This document shows positions 8,200 through 17,552 of a stretch of DNA of 64,000 bases, in pieces. Under the pieces are notes generated by a model, which worked only from the letters and a program-made list of their open reading frames with translations, did no database searches and was not told the DNA's origin. Made by a program: the position numbers and the translations under genes. This DNA is from Methanosarcina acetivorans C2A (lineage in GTDB: Archaea; Halobacteriota; Methanosarcinia; Methanosarcinales; Methanosarcinaceae): contig NC_003552.1 in the NCBI RefSeq assembly GCF_000007345.1, positions 4,154,001-4,218,000 on the forward strand, given 5' to 3'. Within the stretch, counting starts at the first letter, position 1; every line of letters begins with the position of its first letter.

Positions 8200-9939
8200 A
8201 TGAATGAAAAAAGTCCTGGATCCATACTGAAAATAATGGAAAAAATAGGAGTTTCCATTTTAATTTTTCTTTTTTTGATTTTACTGGGAATGTTCGTTCT
8301 TTTCACCATGCAGTCATACTCTTCATCAATACCATCAAACTATACACAGTCAAATTTCACACAATCAAACCTTAGCTCGTCAAACTTCACACAATCAAAC
8401 TTCACACAATCAAACTTCACACAATCAAGCTTCACACAATCAAACCTTACACCTTCAAACCTCACACAGCCAAATTTTACACAAGCAAACCTCACACAAG
8501 CAAACCTTATACAGTCAAATTCCATACCAAATGAAACGGTTTATGTGGCCGGAGACGGAAAAGGGGACTTCAATTGTGATGGGATTGATGACCAGATAGA
8601 AATCAATAAAGCCCTCGCTTATGTGGCAAAAAATCCTGAATTCACTACCGTTTATTTGAAAGGCCCCAACACTTACGTGATCTCAGACAAAATTCTCATC
8701 GGGAGCGACACGACCCTGGAAGGGGACCCTACAGCCGTGATAAAGCTTAAAGACAACGCAGATTGGCTGCATCAAAGACCGCTGATAACTCAGATGAGTA
8801 GCTTTGGAAACCAGAATATCACTATAACTGGATTTGAGATCGATGGAAACTATGAAGGAAATACCGAAAAAATGAGAGGAGATGGATACTATAATCTAAT
8901 CTATTTCATTAACTGTGACAACATACATGTTTGTAATATGTACATGCATGACAGCCACGGGGACGGGCTGAAAATAAAAGACAGCAAAAACATAAAATAT
9001 CACGACAACCGAATTTACAAGCTTGGTCATGACGGCCTTTATGCAATCGAATGTCAGAATATAGAAGCATGGAATAATAACATGAGATGTAAGACAAATT
9101 CTGCACTGAGAATCTGGAACTCAAACCATGTAAAATTCCATGATAACATTATTTACACCGAATTCGAGGATGATGCAGGAGGTCCGGGGATTCAGATACA
9201 GTATATTAGAACATCCGAAGCTCAGCCGATGAACGATATAGAGGTATATAACAACACTATTTATGATACATATGGTCCAGGGATCTGGCTTATAGCATTC
9301 GGTGAGCCATACTCAAAAACTGAGGCACAGAATGTTCACATACACCACAACATATTCTATGGCTGTGGAACGCATCGGACCTATGATTGGCTGGGCGGTA
9401 TAGTAACAAGCGGATTTTATGATACCCTCATAGAAAACAATGTGTTTGATGCGAATTATAACGCTGCTGTTGTGTATACGTACCCAACTGGCTCGCGTTA
9501 TGACACTGACTTTACTCCAAAAGGTATAGATGGGAATTATACGACCATAGTGCGCAACAACATTATAACAAATACTTTAAAACGCAAGTACAGTCCAGAA
9601 GGAACAGGTTATGGAGTTATTGATAACTTCCCGGAAACACACAGCTTTGTACTGGAAAATAACTGTCTGTACAATAACTCTGCAGGTAACTACCCGAACT
9701 GCACATCAACCACTGATATCTATGCAGATCCGCTCTTCGTAAACCAGAATGAACATGATTACTGCTTGAAACCGAACTCTCCCTGCATCGGTGCCGGATA
9801 TACTTTACCAATTTCTTTAGAAGAATCGGAAGAAAAAACCACAGAATCTATCGAGTCTGAAGAAAAAAACATAAAATCTATTGAATCTGAAGAAAAAAAT
9901 ATAAAATCTATTATACGTGCTTTTATATCTCAAATATGA
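8200..9939 (+). CDS. Membrane-anchored right-handed beta-helix surface protein with a sequon-rich stalk (disaggregatase-like)
   Basis: 579 residues from ATG 8200, chosen because GGTGG (8191-8195) sits at SD distance; an in-frame TTG at 8164 lacks one. Residues 16-37 form one hydrophobic helix after a short basic N-terminus, giving N-in, C-out topology. Residues 47-106 are 12 tandem pentapeptides of the type NFTQS, most of which are N-X-S/T glycosylation sequons. Residues 112-555 form a parallel beta-helix of the pectate-lyase-3/NosD type (start VYVAGDGKGDFNCDG; repeated N-x-I-x-D turns; end PLFVNQNEHDYCLKPNSPCIGAG). This resembles Methanosarcina disaggregatase-related proteins, which act on the cell-envelope heteropolysaccharide; the enzyme activity is inferred. 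The last 40 residues are a repetitive Glu/Lys/Ser tail with no sorting motif. Confidence 0.8.
   Translation: MNEKSPGSILKIMEKIGVSILIFLFLILLGMFVLFTMQSYSSSIPSNYTQSNFTQSNLSSSNFTQSNFTQSNFTQSSFTQSNLTPSNLTQPNFTQANLTQANLIQSNSIPNETVYVAGDGKGDFNCDGIDDQIEINKALAYVAKNPEFTTVYLKGPNTYVISDKILIGSDTTLEGDPTAVIKLKDNADWLHQRPLITQMSSFGNQNITITGFEIDGNYEGNTEKMRGDGYYNLIYFINCDNIHVCNMYMHDSHGDGLKIKDSKNIKYHDNRIYKLGHDGLYAIECQNIEAWNNNMRCKTNSALRIWNSNHVKFHDNIIYTEFEDDAGGPGIQIQYIRTSEAQPMNDIEVYNNTIYDTYGPGIWLIAFGEPYSKTEAQNVHIHHNIFYGCGTHRTYDWLGGIVTSGFYDTLIENNVFDANYNAAVVYTYPTGSRYDTDFTPKGIDGNYTTIVRNNIITNTLKRKYSPEGTGYGVIDNFPETHSFVLENNCLYNNSAGNYPNCTSTTDIYADPLFVNQNEHDYCLKPNSPCIGAGYTLPISLEESEEKTTESIESEEKNIKSIESEEKNIKSIIRAFISQI
8338..8517 (+). 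repeat. 15-bp coding minisatellite (12 pentapeptide units)
   Basis: Twelve in-frame 15-bp units of the type ttcacacaatcaaac encode NFTQS or NLTQA-like pentapeptides. Ten of the twelve contain an N-X-S/T sequon. The units also fit the A(N/D)LXX pentapeptide-repeat pattern, but the location just outside a membrane helix favours a glycosylated stalk. Unit number is likely to vary between strains by slippage. Confidence 0.9.
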
Positions 9940-10175
9940 AGTCCCTTTCAGTTGATACTCCAGAATAAAGTCTGAAAAGTACTCGGCTACCTCCTAAGCT
10001 AGGTACTGAGCCGACTCAGGGATACCTGGTCTTCATCACCACTTATTTTTCTTACATTCAATGTAAATGCGGTGTCTACGTCCTTTCCGAATACCCAACC
10101 TTCTTTTATCATCACCGCATTTTACTGCCATTTTGTGCTCCATTTGATATAGTTTTCAAGTACGAGAGAATACGG
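9940..10175. other. Spacer with a possible hairpin
   Basis: No supported gene. A two-tier hairpin can be drawn at 9983-10014 (tcggct / agccga enclosing cct / agg), which may end transcription of the surface-protein gene, though no T run follows. The rest up to the MITE target duplication atacgg (10170-10175) has no feature I can defend. Confidence 0.3.
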
Positions 10176-10412
10176 CTTATATTCGGCAGGTCGACATTAT
10201 GAATTAAATATTTTTGCTGATATTGTTTTTTAAACATTCTGCAAATTTGTAATATACTTGACGCTGGTTAACATATGACTCAAATCTTACTCCCTATATA
10301 AGTAACGAACCATTTTTGCAGTAATGTTTAATGTGGAAGAAAACGTGTTTTCCCACAAAAACGCTATCAATAAAAATACTTGGAAAAAATCAAGTTACCT
10401 GCCGAAAGTAGG
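10176..10412 (+). mobile_element. 237-bp MITE, type 1, copy 2
   Basis: Second copy of the element at 866-1102, same length and orientation, one visible substitution. It is flanked by a different 6-bp direct repeat, atacgg (10170-10175 and 10413-10418), which independently confirms the element boundaries. The internal TATA-like box is at 10294-10302, pointing toward the kinase gene that starts 91 bp downstream of the element. Confidence 0.87.
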
Positions 10413-10503
10413 ATACGGGATAATTATTCGCACTTAAGATCAATGAGCTATATCTTTAGATAAATGACAATTTGTCTATGATATCCACATTTATCCAGAA
10501 ATA

Positions 10504-13500
10504 ATGGTGATTGATATCTGCAATACCGAGCACAAGCAAGATGATCACAGAATACGCAGATACAATAGTGTTCTTGAAGGGATTAACAGGATCTTCAGCA
10601 TTGTAATCCAGGCAAAGACAGAAGAAGAGCTGGGTATTGCCTGTTTATCCGTAGCTATAGACATGACCGACAGCCAGATAGGTTTTGTTGGTATAGTGGG
10701 AACTGATGGGTTATTACATGACATTGCAATCAGCGACATGGGACTGGCTCAGTGCAAAATGTACGACAAGACCGGACACCACCGCCTTCCAGGAAATTTC
10801 ATTTTTCATGGCCTTTATGGACGCGTTGTTGATAGTGGAACAGGGTTTTTTACCAACGAACCACTGTCCCATCCCGATAGCATCGTCCTCCCCCAAGGCT
10901 ATCCCCCACTCACATCATTTCTAAGCGTGCCTCTTATTCTGGAAGGAAAAACTGTGGGTATGATTTCTGTCGCAAACCGTGAAGGCGGTTATAGCTACGA
11001 GCAGCAGGAGGATCTGGAAGCAATCGCACCTGCCATAATGCAAGCTTTGCATAGAAAAAGAGAAGAAAAAGAGCGGGAACGAGCTGAAGAGGCTCTGCGC
11101 GTCAGCGAGGAAAGGCTTCGCCTCCTGAGCGATAATCTGCTGGACAGTGCAGTCTATCAATATACCCATGAGCTCGATGGCAGTGTTCGCTTCCTGTACA
11201 TCAGCGCAGGCATAGAGCGGCTCAACGGCATTAAAGTATCAGATGTGCTTAGCGATCCGGGCACGCTACACCGGCAAATCCCTCAGACGTATTTCGAACA
11301 GCTCGTCGAAGCCGAGGCACGCAGCGCCCGCGAACTGTCGGACTTCGATATGGAAATACCCATGCTGCGGCCCGACGGTCAGGTGCGCTGGATGAGACTG
11401 CACTCTCATCCTCGCCGGCTTCCCGACGGTCGAACTATCTGGGACGGGGTGCAAACCGACATTACCGAACTCAAACAGGCTGAGGAAGAACGAAAAAAAC
11501 TGCTGAGGGAGGTGGACGAAGCTTGCAAGCGCTTCGAGACCGTGGTCGAGAACTCTCCTGTAGGAATCTGTGTCTGGCGAGGCCCCGACCTCGTTTACGA
11601 GTTGGCTAACCCTGCCTATCACGTGTTCGCGCCGGGAAAGCAGTTCCTCGGAAAGACCTATGCTGAGGTATGGCCGGAGGCTATCGAACCGCACATGTCG
11701 ATAATCAGGAGGGTCATGGAGACAGGTGAGCCTTACTACGCCACGGACGTGCCAGTACCCATCAGACGGAATTCCAACGATCCGCTGGAGGACAGGTTCT
11801 TCAATATTTTCTACTCAGCGCTCCCGCCGGATACCTCCGGCAGGGTTGGTGTCCTGAACATAACGGTGGAGACTACCGAACGCAAACGGGCCGAAGAAGC
11901 TCTAATGAAAATTCATAAAGACCTTGAAGAAAAAATCAAAGAACGTACAGCAGAGCTTGAAAAGTCGTATAATTCGTTGAAGGAAAGTGAAAGAAGGCTC
12001 TCTGAAGCTCAGAAAATGGCTCATCTCGGAAGTTGGGATCGGGATATTGCAACTGATGAAATATACTGGTCTGATGAAGCTTATCGCATTTATGGTCTTA
12101 GTCCTCAAGAATTCAAGATAACGTATAACATGTTTTTAAGTTACGTACACCCCGATGATCGGGATTATGTGAATAATACTATTAAAAAAGTTCTGTATGG
12201 AAAACCCTACAGTATTGATTTCAGGATAATTGCGGCTGACGGGGTAGAGCGTATAGTTCATTCACAGGGCGAAGTTACTTTTGATGAGCGGAATAAGCCA
12301 GTTCGAGCGAAGGGAACAGTTCAGGACATTACAGAATATAAAAAAGCCGAAGAAAAGATTCAGAGCCTTGCAAACATAGTGGAATCTTCAAATGATGCTA
12401 TTATAACCGAATCCCTTGACGGTATTATCACTAGCTGGAACAAAGGGGCAGAGCGAATTTATGGTTATTCGGCTAAGGAAATTCTTGGAAAGCCGATGTC
12501 CGTACTGGAGCCATCCATATTAGCCGGGGAGAAAAAAGAATTAGTCAAACTGGTTAAACAGGGAGAAGTAATCCAGCAATATGAGACTTTACGGTTAAGA
12601 AAGGATAGTACGATAATAAATGTTTCAATAACGCTTTCTCCAGTTTTTGATATGTATGGAAAACTCGCTGCTGTTTCGGTTATTTATAGAGATATTACCG
12701 AAAGAAAAAGAGCAGAAGAAAGACTTCGAGAAAGTGAGGAAAAATATCGCAACATTGTGGAGACCGCAAACGAAGGCATATTCATAATTAATAATGAAGC
12801 CGTAATCACTTATGCAAATAAAAAAGTAACGGATATGATCGGGTACAGTCTGGAAGAAGGTATTGGCAGACCTGTATGGGAATTTATCAGTGACGAAAGC
12901 AAGGCTCTTGCCAAGCTTAGCCTGGAAAGTAGGCAGCAGGGCATCAATGAGAGTTACGAATTGAAATTAATACGTAAAGATGGCTTACCCTTGTGGGTGC
13001 TTATAAATGTTAAATCTCTTTTCGATAAGGATGGAAGGTTCATGGGCTCTCTGAGCATGTTCACCGACATCACCGAGCGAAAAGAGGCTGAAAGAACCCT
13101 CGATAAGATCCAGATAGCACGCCAGAAGGAAATTCATCACAGGATCAAGAATAACCTGCAGGTAATTTCTTCACTCCTGGATCTTCAGGCTGGAAAATTC
13201 AACAATAAAGAGCATATTCGGGATTCGGAAGTTCTTGAAGCCTTCAAAGAGAGCCAGGACAGGGTGACATCTATTGCCCTTATCCACGAGGAACTGCACG
13301 AAGAGGAAGGAAAAACCACCGATACATTGAATTTCCCAATATACCTGCAGAGACTTGTCAAAAATCTTTTCCGAACCTACACTCTTGGAAACATCGATAT
13401 AAGTTTAAACCTTGACCTGAAAGAAAACATCTTCTTTGATATGGATACTGCGGTTCCGTTAGGGATAATTGTTAATGAACTCGTTTCAAATTCCTTAAAA

Positions 13501-13884
13501 CATGCATTTTCAGGCAGGAACAAAGGTATAATTCAAATTAAGCTCTTTAGCGAAGAGGCTGGAAATGAGCCGAATAGTAAAAGGAAGCTTAGCATGGAGA
13601 AGCTAATCAAAGAAAAACTTGCTGAAGAGGAACTTGCTGAAGAGGAACTTGCTAAGGAAGAACTTGCTAAAGAGAGAATTCCAGGAAAAAGTACCGGATA
13701 CACGCTCATAGTTTCAGATGATGGAATTGGCATTCCCGAAGAAATCGATATTAAGAACCCAGAAACCCTTGGTTTGCAGCTTGTAAATATTCTGGTGGAC
13801 CAATTAGACGGTAAAATAAAGCTGGAAAGAGAGCACGGAACCGAATTTATTATAAACTTCAGTGTTGAAGAAAAAAATAATTAG
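10504..13884 (+). CDS. Soluble GAF/multi-PAS sensor kinase of the HisKA_2 class
   Basis: 1126 residues with no membrane helix. Order: GAF domain about 25-188; PAS 198-330; PAS 339-463; coiled coil; PAS_3-like 500-612; PAS 619-738; PAS 740-859; HisKA_2 dimerisation domain 868-945 with EIHHRIKNNLQ, where the phospho-acceptor is probably H879; then a HATPase domain with N box NELVSNSLKHAF and DDGIGIP. A highly charged insert (about residues 1020-1065, repeated LAEEE / LAKEE) interrupts the HATPase domain between the N box and the DDGIGIP motif. The region coding for the first two PAS domains (11100-11880) is visibly richer in G+C and uses CGC, GCG and CCG-type codons unlike its neighbours, so those modules may be acquired. 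No output receiver is attached. Several internal PAS units are paralogous to those of the kinase at 3233. Confidence 0.9.
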   Translation: MVIDICNTEHKQDDHRIRRYNSVLEGINRIFSIVIQAKTEEELGIACLSVAIDMTDSQIGFVGIVGTDGLLHDIAISDMGLAQCKMYDKTGHHRLPGNFIFHGLYGRVVDSGTGFFTNEPLSHPDSIVLPQGYPPLTSFLSVPLILEGKTVGMISVANREGGYSYEQQEDLEAIAPAIMQALHRKREEKERERAEEALRVSEERLRLLSDNLLDSAVYQYTHELDGSVRFLYISAGIERLNGIKVSDVLSDPGTLHRQIPQTYFEQLVEAEARSARELSDFDMEIPMLRPDGQVRWMRLHSHPRRLPDGRTIWDGVQTDITELKQAEEERKKLLREVDEACKRFETVVENSPVGICVWRGPDLVYELANPAYHVFAPGKQFLGKTYAEVWPEAIEPHMSIIRRVMETGEPYYATDVPVPIRRNSNDPLEDRFFNIFYSALPPDTSGRVGVLNITVETTERKRAEEALMKIHKDLEEKIKERTAELEKSYNSLKESERRLSEAQKMAHLGSWDRDIATDEIYWSDEAYRIYGLSPQEFKITYNMFLSYVHPDDRDYVNNTIKKVLYGKPYSIDFRIIAADGVERIVHSQGEVTFDERNKPVRAKGTVQDITEYKKAEEKIQSLANIVESSNDAIITESLDGIITSWNKGAERIYGYSAKEILGKPMSVLEPSILAGEKKELVKLVKQGEVIQQYETLRLRKDSTIINVSITLSPVFDMYGKLAAVSVIYRDITERKRAEERLRESEEKYRNIVETANEGIFIINNEAVITYANKKVTDMIGYSLEEGIGRPVWEFISDESKALAKLSLESRQQGINESYELKLIRKDGLPLWVLINVKSLFDKDGRFMGSLSMFTDITERKEAERTLDKIQIARQKEIHHRIKNNLQVISSLLDLQAGKFNNKEHIRDSEVLEAFKESQDRVTSIALIHEELHEEEGKTTDTLNFPIYLQRLVKNLFRTYTLGNIDISLNLDLKENIFFDMDTAVPLGIIVNELVSNSLKHAFSGRNKGIIQIKLFSEEAGNEPNSKRKLSMEKLIKEKLAEEELAEEELAKEELAKERIPGKSTGYTLIVSDDGIGIPEEIDIKNPETLGLQLVNILVDQLDGKIKLEREHGTEFIINFSVEEKNN
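13609..13680 (+). repeat. Degenerate 15-bp coding repeat inside the kinase ATPase domain
   Basis: Tandem units of the type cttgctgaagaggaa or cttgctaaggaagaa encode LAEEE and LAKEE pentads, about four to five copies. They fall in the variable loop between the N box and the G1 box of the HATPase fold, where length changes can be tolerated. Confidence 0.75.
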
Positions 13885-13932
13885 TAAGAATTTAAGGATT
13901 TTGAAGATAAAGCGCTGGAGGAGAACTTCCAG

Positions 13933-13982
13933 GCTATCTCAGAAGCTTCAAAGCTATCTCAGAAGCTTCAAAGGTTATCTCA
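13933..13982. repeat. Short tandem repeat after the kinase gene
   Basis: Two perfect 20-bp units beginning gctatctcagaagc, at 13933-13952 and 13953-13972, followed by a partial third. It lies in the convergent spacer between the kinase gene and the minus-strand gene ending at 13998. No function is evident. Confidence 0.7.
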
Positions 13983-13997
13983 ACATAAAAATCAGCG

Positions 13998-14489
13998 TCA
14001 AAAAGTACGTTTTCCTGAAATGTACGATCTCAGCTTCATTAAAATTTCCGTTCCCTGTCTGCGTAATTCCTTGATATTTTCCTGGTATACAACAGCTGCT
14101 GGCACCATCAGTAACGGGATAGTTGCTGCGGCTTTGGCTCCTTCCGAAACAGGCAAAGCGGCTAAAAAACTCGCTCCGCTTACACCATAAACCGGAACTA
14201 TAGGAAACAACATACCCAGACCAAATGCTCTCCTGAAATGTATTCCCAATTTTGCAGCCAGAAAACCGTTGGAACCTATGACCAGACCAATACCGATACT
14301 GGGCCCTATAGTCTGAAACGGATTATATGATGGTCCGATGTAAAGTCCAAAATCGATACCAGAAAAGGAAAAAAGGCCATTGAACTGGTTCCTTTCCTGA
14401 TTGGAATTTCCCCCAAGACCTGATACAACTATACCTATGTCAAGCTGCAGGGGTCCCCTTCCTGTTTCCCTTCCACCCATTATAGCCAT
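13998..14489 (-). CDS. Hypothetical glycine-rich hydrophobic protein
   Basis: 163 residues from the ATG at 14487-14489 (MAIMGGRETG); a TTG 24 bases upstream would add eight residues. I do not recognise the family. The middle (FGLYIGPSY, TIGPSIGIGLVIG, AAKLGIHF, FPIVPVYGV) is rich in Gly, Ile and Phe with alternating small and hydrophobic residues, followed by a hydrophobic segment (AAATIPLLMVPAAVVY) and a basic C-terminal helix. This suggests a membrane-associated or self-assembling protein rather than an enzyme. Upstream lie about 280 AT-rich bases with repeated tatagataaatt motifs that could be its promoter. The gene converges with the kinase at 10504. Confidence 0.55.
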   Translation of the reverse strand: MAIMGGRETGRGPLQLDIGIVVSGLGGNSNQERNQFNGLFSFSGIDFGLYIGPSYNPFQTIGPSIGIGLVIGSNGFLAAKLGIHFRRAFGLGMLFPIVPVYGVSGASFLAALPVSEGAKAAATIPLLMVPAAVVYQENIKELRRQGTEILMKLRSYISGKRTF

Positions 14490-14768
14490 TATGTTATTAC
14501 TTTCCCTGATCAATAATATAATTTACCTATCTTCCGGTTTCACCAAAAAACTCTGTTAAATACGAATTACTTCTCCCTTTCTTCGATCACTAAGCCGAAA
14601 AAAAGGTATGGAAAATTCCTGTTAAAAGCATGCAGAGGATCCAGATAAATTCACACATATAAATAAATTATATCTATAGATAAATTTGTATTTATAGATA
14701 AATTTATACTGAAAACCTACACATATAAAACCGAATTTGTACTTTCAGTTTCTGGACAAACTTTTCTT

Positions 14769-15398
14769 TCACGGAGTTTGCGCACGCACCACTCTAACGG
14801 TCTTTCTATTCGTCGATTCGTTCACAGTTTCGTATTCGAACCCCATGGCACCCAAATCTGTGACAAACCATTTCGGCATATGGCCGCAAATGACATCAAG
14901 CCTGTTGAATTCCCCGTTTTTTAGATAGGGGATAAGAATTTTCTTTGAAGTCAGGTCCGGAAATTTAAACATGATATCTTCTATATTAATCGAAAAATCC
15001 CCTCTGTTCTCACCGGGTTCCAGAAATTCCGTGATGTCGAACTTGCGGGGCTCTTCCTGCCTCTTCTCAATTGTCTCAAGCATGTCTTTTTTGATCAAAT
15101 CAAGGACATCCAGCACCTTACTGTCCACGAGGAAGATGTCAAAGCCTGCTGCCTGAAAAGTTCCGGAAGCAATTCCCGGGATTTCACTTGCAACCACCAC
15201 TTTTACATCACCAAGCTGCTTTATGGCATCCCCCACAGCCATACGAACTGCGGCCATGCCTCTCGCGTTGCAAACTTGATTTTCGAAACGGTTCAGGACC
15301 TTCCATTCCACACCGTCTTCTTCGTATACTGCAATGAATCCCGGTTCAAAGATTGAACTCGTTTGCTGGTTCTCGTTTTCCACAACTGCAATTTTCAA
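14769..15398 (-). CDS. AnfO-family protein (Fe-only nitrogenase-associated)
   Basis: 209 residues. The N-terminal 110 residues have a NifX/dinitrogenase-cofactor-like fold pattern (MKIAVVENENQ, RMAVGDAIKQLGDVKVVVASEIPGI quoted in part). The C-terminal part carries the motifs I associate with AnfO (ITEFLEPGE, LTSKKILIPYLKNGEF, VICGHMPKWF). AnfO is an accessory protein of the iron-only nitrogenase. The start is TTG at 15396-15398, supported by a strong SD GGAGG seven bases upstream. The start overlaps the stop of a possible upstream frame (15395-15745) in a TTGA junction, suggesting translational coupling. No nitrogenase structural gene is nearby, so this is an orphan copy. Confidence 0.72.
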   Translation of the reverse strand: MKIAVVENENQQTSSIFEPGFIAVYEEDGVEWKVLNRFENQVCNARGMAAVRMAVGDAIKQLGDVKVVVASEIPGIASGTFQAAGFDIFLVDSKVLDVLDLIKKDMLETIEKRQEEPRKFDITEFLEPGENRGDFSINIEDIMFKFPDLTSKKILIPYLKNGEFNRLDVICGHMPKWFVTDLGAMGFEYETVNESTNRKTVRVVRAQTP

Positions 15399-15745
15399 GG
15401 CTTATCCTCCTTTCGTGTTGAAATTTCTGATGATTTCAGGCTGCGATCAAAGCAATTGATTGCTACAGGAAATATTTGCTCGATTTGAATAATCTGTGGA
15501 ATAAGTTCTGCAACCGAAGGAATATAGTATTTACGGACATTCAGCTTTGATTTGCACTTCAAAACAGATTTTCCGGAACGCACCAGCTCCTGTTTTCGAG
15601 AATTCAAAATTTCGCTGGCGCACCTCACTGCAAGCAACGGGATATGTCCGCGTCCCCACTCCAAAAAAGATCTTCTGAACTTGCAATAGATATGAACCTG
15701 CAATAGATAACTTTGAGAGTTCTGATATCGCATTTGCAGTCTCAC
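15395..15745 (-). CDS. Possible small gene or gene remnant coupled to the AnfO-like gene
   Basis: An open frame of up to 116 codons whose TGA overlaps the TTG start of the AnfO-like gene. The C-terminal 80 codons (from WGRGHIPLLAVRCAS to STRKEDKP) use normal-looking codons and read like real protein, while the N-terminal part overlaps a competing frame (15531-15827) across a short direct repeat (tctattgcaggttc / tctattgcaagttc near 15680-15710). This could be a small unrecognised gene or the frameshifted 3' end of a longer one. I cannot assign a family. Confidence 0.3.
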   Translation of the reverse strand: MRLQMRYQNSQSYLLQVHIYCKFRRSFLEWGRGHIPLLAVRCASEILNSRKQELVRSGKSVLKCKSKLNVRKYYIPSVAELIPQIIQIEQIFPVAINCFDRSLKSSEISTRKEDKP

Positions 15746-15834
15746 TTCTACTTTCGGCCGGCCAGTTTCTCAACGTTCGGACACTCTTTTTTATCGAGAA
15801 TACATCTACTCTCTGACTTTGTCTCAAATCCGTA

Positions 15835-15890
15835 AGTCGTATATATATTATGATTTTTAACTTTTAAGTGAAATTCTATGGAGATTAAAC
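15835..15890 (+). promoter_or_regulatory. Probable divergent promoter between the AnfO-like unit and ilvD
   Basis: A TATA-like gtatatatatta (15839-15850) lies about 40 bases before the ilvD ATG, and its symmetry allows use in the other direction as well. An SD GGAGA (15880-15884) precedes the ilvD start with a 6-nt spacer. Confidence 0.55.
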
Positions 15891-17552
15891 ATGAGAAGCG
15901 ATATCATCAAAGAGGGACCTGAACGAGCTCCCAACCGTTCCCTTCTGAAAGCGACTGGAGTTACAGATTCGGAAATGAAGAAACCGTTTATTGCAGTCGT
16001 CAATTCCTGGAATGATATAATTCCCGGCCATATGCATTTGAATAAACTTGCTGAGGCTGTAAAGGCCGGGATCAGGAATGCCGGAGGAGTTCCTTTTGAG
16101 TTTCATACCGTAGGGGTTTGCGATGGAATCGCAATGGGACACGAAGGTATGAAATACTCTCTTCCAAGCAGGGAAATTATTGAAGACACAATTGAACTCA
16201 TGGTTAAAGCCCACCAGTTTGACGGAATGGTCCTTATCCCATCCTGCGACAAAATTGTGCCCGGGCACCTGATGGCAGCAGGCAGGCTTGATATCCCTGC
16301 AATTGTTGTAACCGGAGGGCCGATGCTCCCCGGATATGTTGATGATAATTACAGGGATTTAATTTCAGTCTCGGAGGGGGTCGGAGCCTACAGTGCCGGC
16401 AAAATTTCCGAAACCGAGTTTAAAAGGCTTGAGAACCTTTCCTGTGCAGGAGCAGGTTCCTGTGCCGGGATGTTTACCGCAAACACAATGGCCTGCATGA
16501 CCGAAGCCCTCGGGTTGAGTCTTCCCGGCTGTGCAACCGCCCATGCAGTGGACGCAAAAAAGATTCTTATTGCCAAGGAATCCGGAGAGCGTATTGTTGA
16601 GCTTGTAAAAGAGAACCTGACCCCGAGGAAGATTGTTACTCAGAAGTCCTTTGAAAATGCCATAATGGTTGATATGGCAGTCGGAGGAAGCACAAACACA
16701 ACCCTGCACCTTCCTGCCCTTGCCCATGAATTCGGTCTTGGGCTGCCTCTTGAAGCCTTTGACGAACTGAGCAGAAAAACACCGCATCTGATCTCCCTCA
16801 GACCCGGAGGCCCCAATTTCATACTGCACTTTGACAGAGCAGGCGGAGTCGAGGCTGTTATGCAGAGACTTGCTTCAAAACTCCACCTTGACCAGCTTAC
16901 AGTCAACGGCAAAACTATCGGGGAAAACCTGGACGAGCTTGAAATAGTTAACCCGAAGCTGAATGCGGAGATCATTACAACCCTCGAAAACCCAATCCAT
17001 GCCGAAGGAGGAATTGCAGTCCTCAAAGGCAGCCTTGCTCCCGACGGCTCGGTTGTTAAACAAGCGGCAGTTGATCCGAAAATGCACGTCTACACAGGCC
17101 CTGCAAAAGTGTACGACTGTGAGGAAGATGCCATGAAGAGCATCCTTGCAGGGGATGTCAAGCCCGGAGACATTGTCGTTATCCGGTACGAAGGCCCCAA
17201 GGGAGGACCAGGGATGAGGGAAATGCTTGCGGCTACAGCTGCACTTGGAGGAAGGGGACTTTTAGAATCTGTAGCCCTGGTAACTGACGGACGTTTCTCC
17301 GGCGGGACTCGCGGACCCTGCATCGGGCACGTCTCGCCAGAAGCCAGTGACGGAGGGCCTATTGCTCTTGTGAAAGACGGAGACCTTATCGAAATCAATA
17401 TTCCCGAAAGAGCCCTGAACCTGAAGATTTCCGAAGAAGAACTTAAGCAGCGAAAAGCTTCCTTTGTGCCTCCGAAAACAGAAATTACAGGTTACCTCGC
17501 CAGGTATCAGCGTGCTGTCCACTCCGCAAATACGGGAGGGATAGTGGACTAA
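15891..17552 (+). CDS. ilvD: Dihydroxy-acid dehydratase
   Basis: 553 residues, standard length. It dehydrates 2,3-dihydroxy-isovalerate and -methylvalerate to the keto acids in valine, isoleucine and leucine synthesis, in the cytosol, with an Fe-S cluster and Mg. Visible signatures: the Cys motif [14 protein letters not shown] (C77), [10 protein letters not shown] (C119, K121) and [14 protein letters not shown] (C191), plus C-terminal [17 protein letters not shown]. Three conserved Cys in these positions fit the [2Fe-2S] type. Start ATG with SD GGAGA six bases upstream. The gene is monocistronic; no other ilv or leu gene is adjacent. Confidence 0.97.

Noticed and set aside
10075-10140. Possible C-terminal gene remnant on the minus strand (reads ...RRLGIRKGRRHRIY...)
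   Set aside because: Too short and basic to assign; no start, neighbour or family supports it.
15531-15827. 98-codon minus-strand frame upstream of the AnfO-like gene
   Set aside because: It competes with the better-looking frame 15395-15745. It could be the 5' part of a frameshifted gene, but nothing in it is recognisable.
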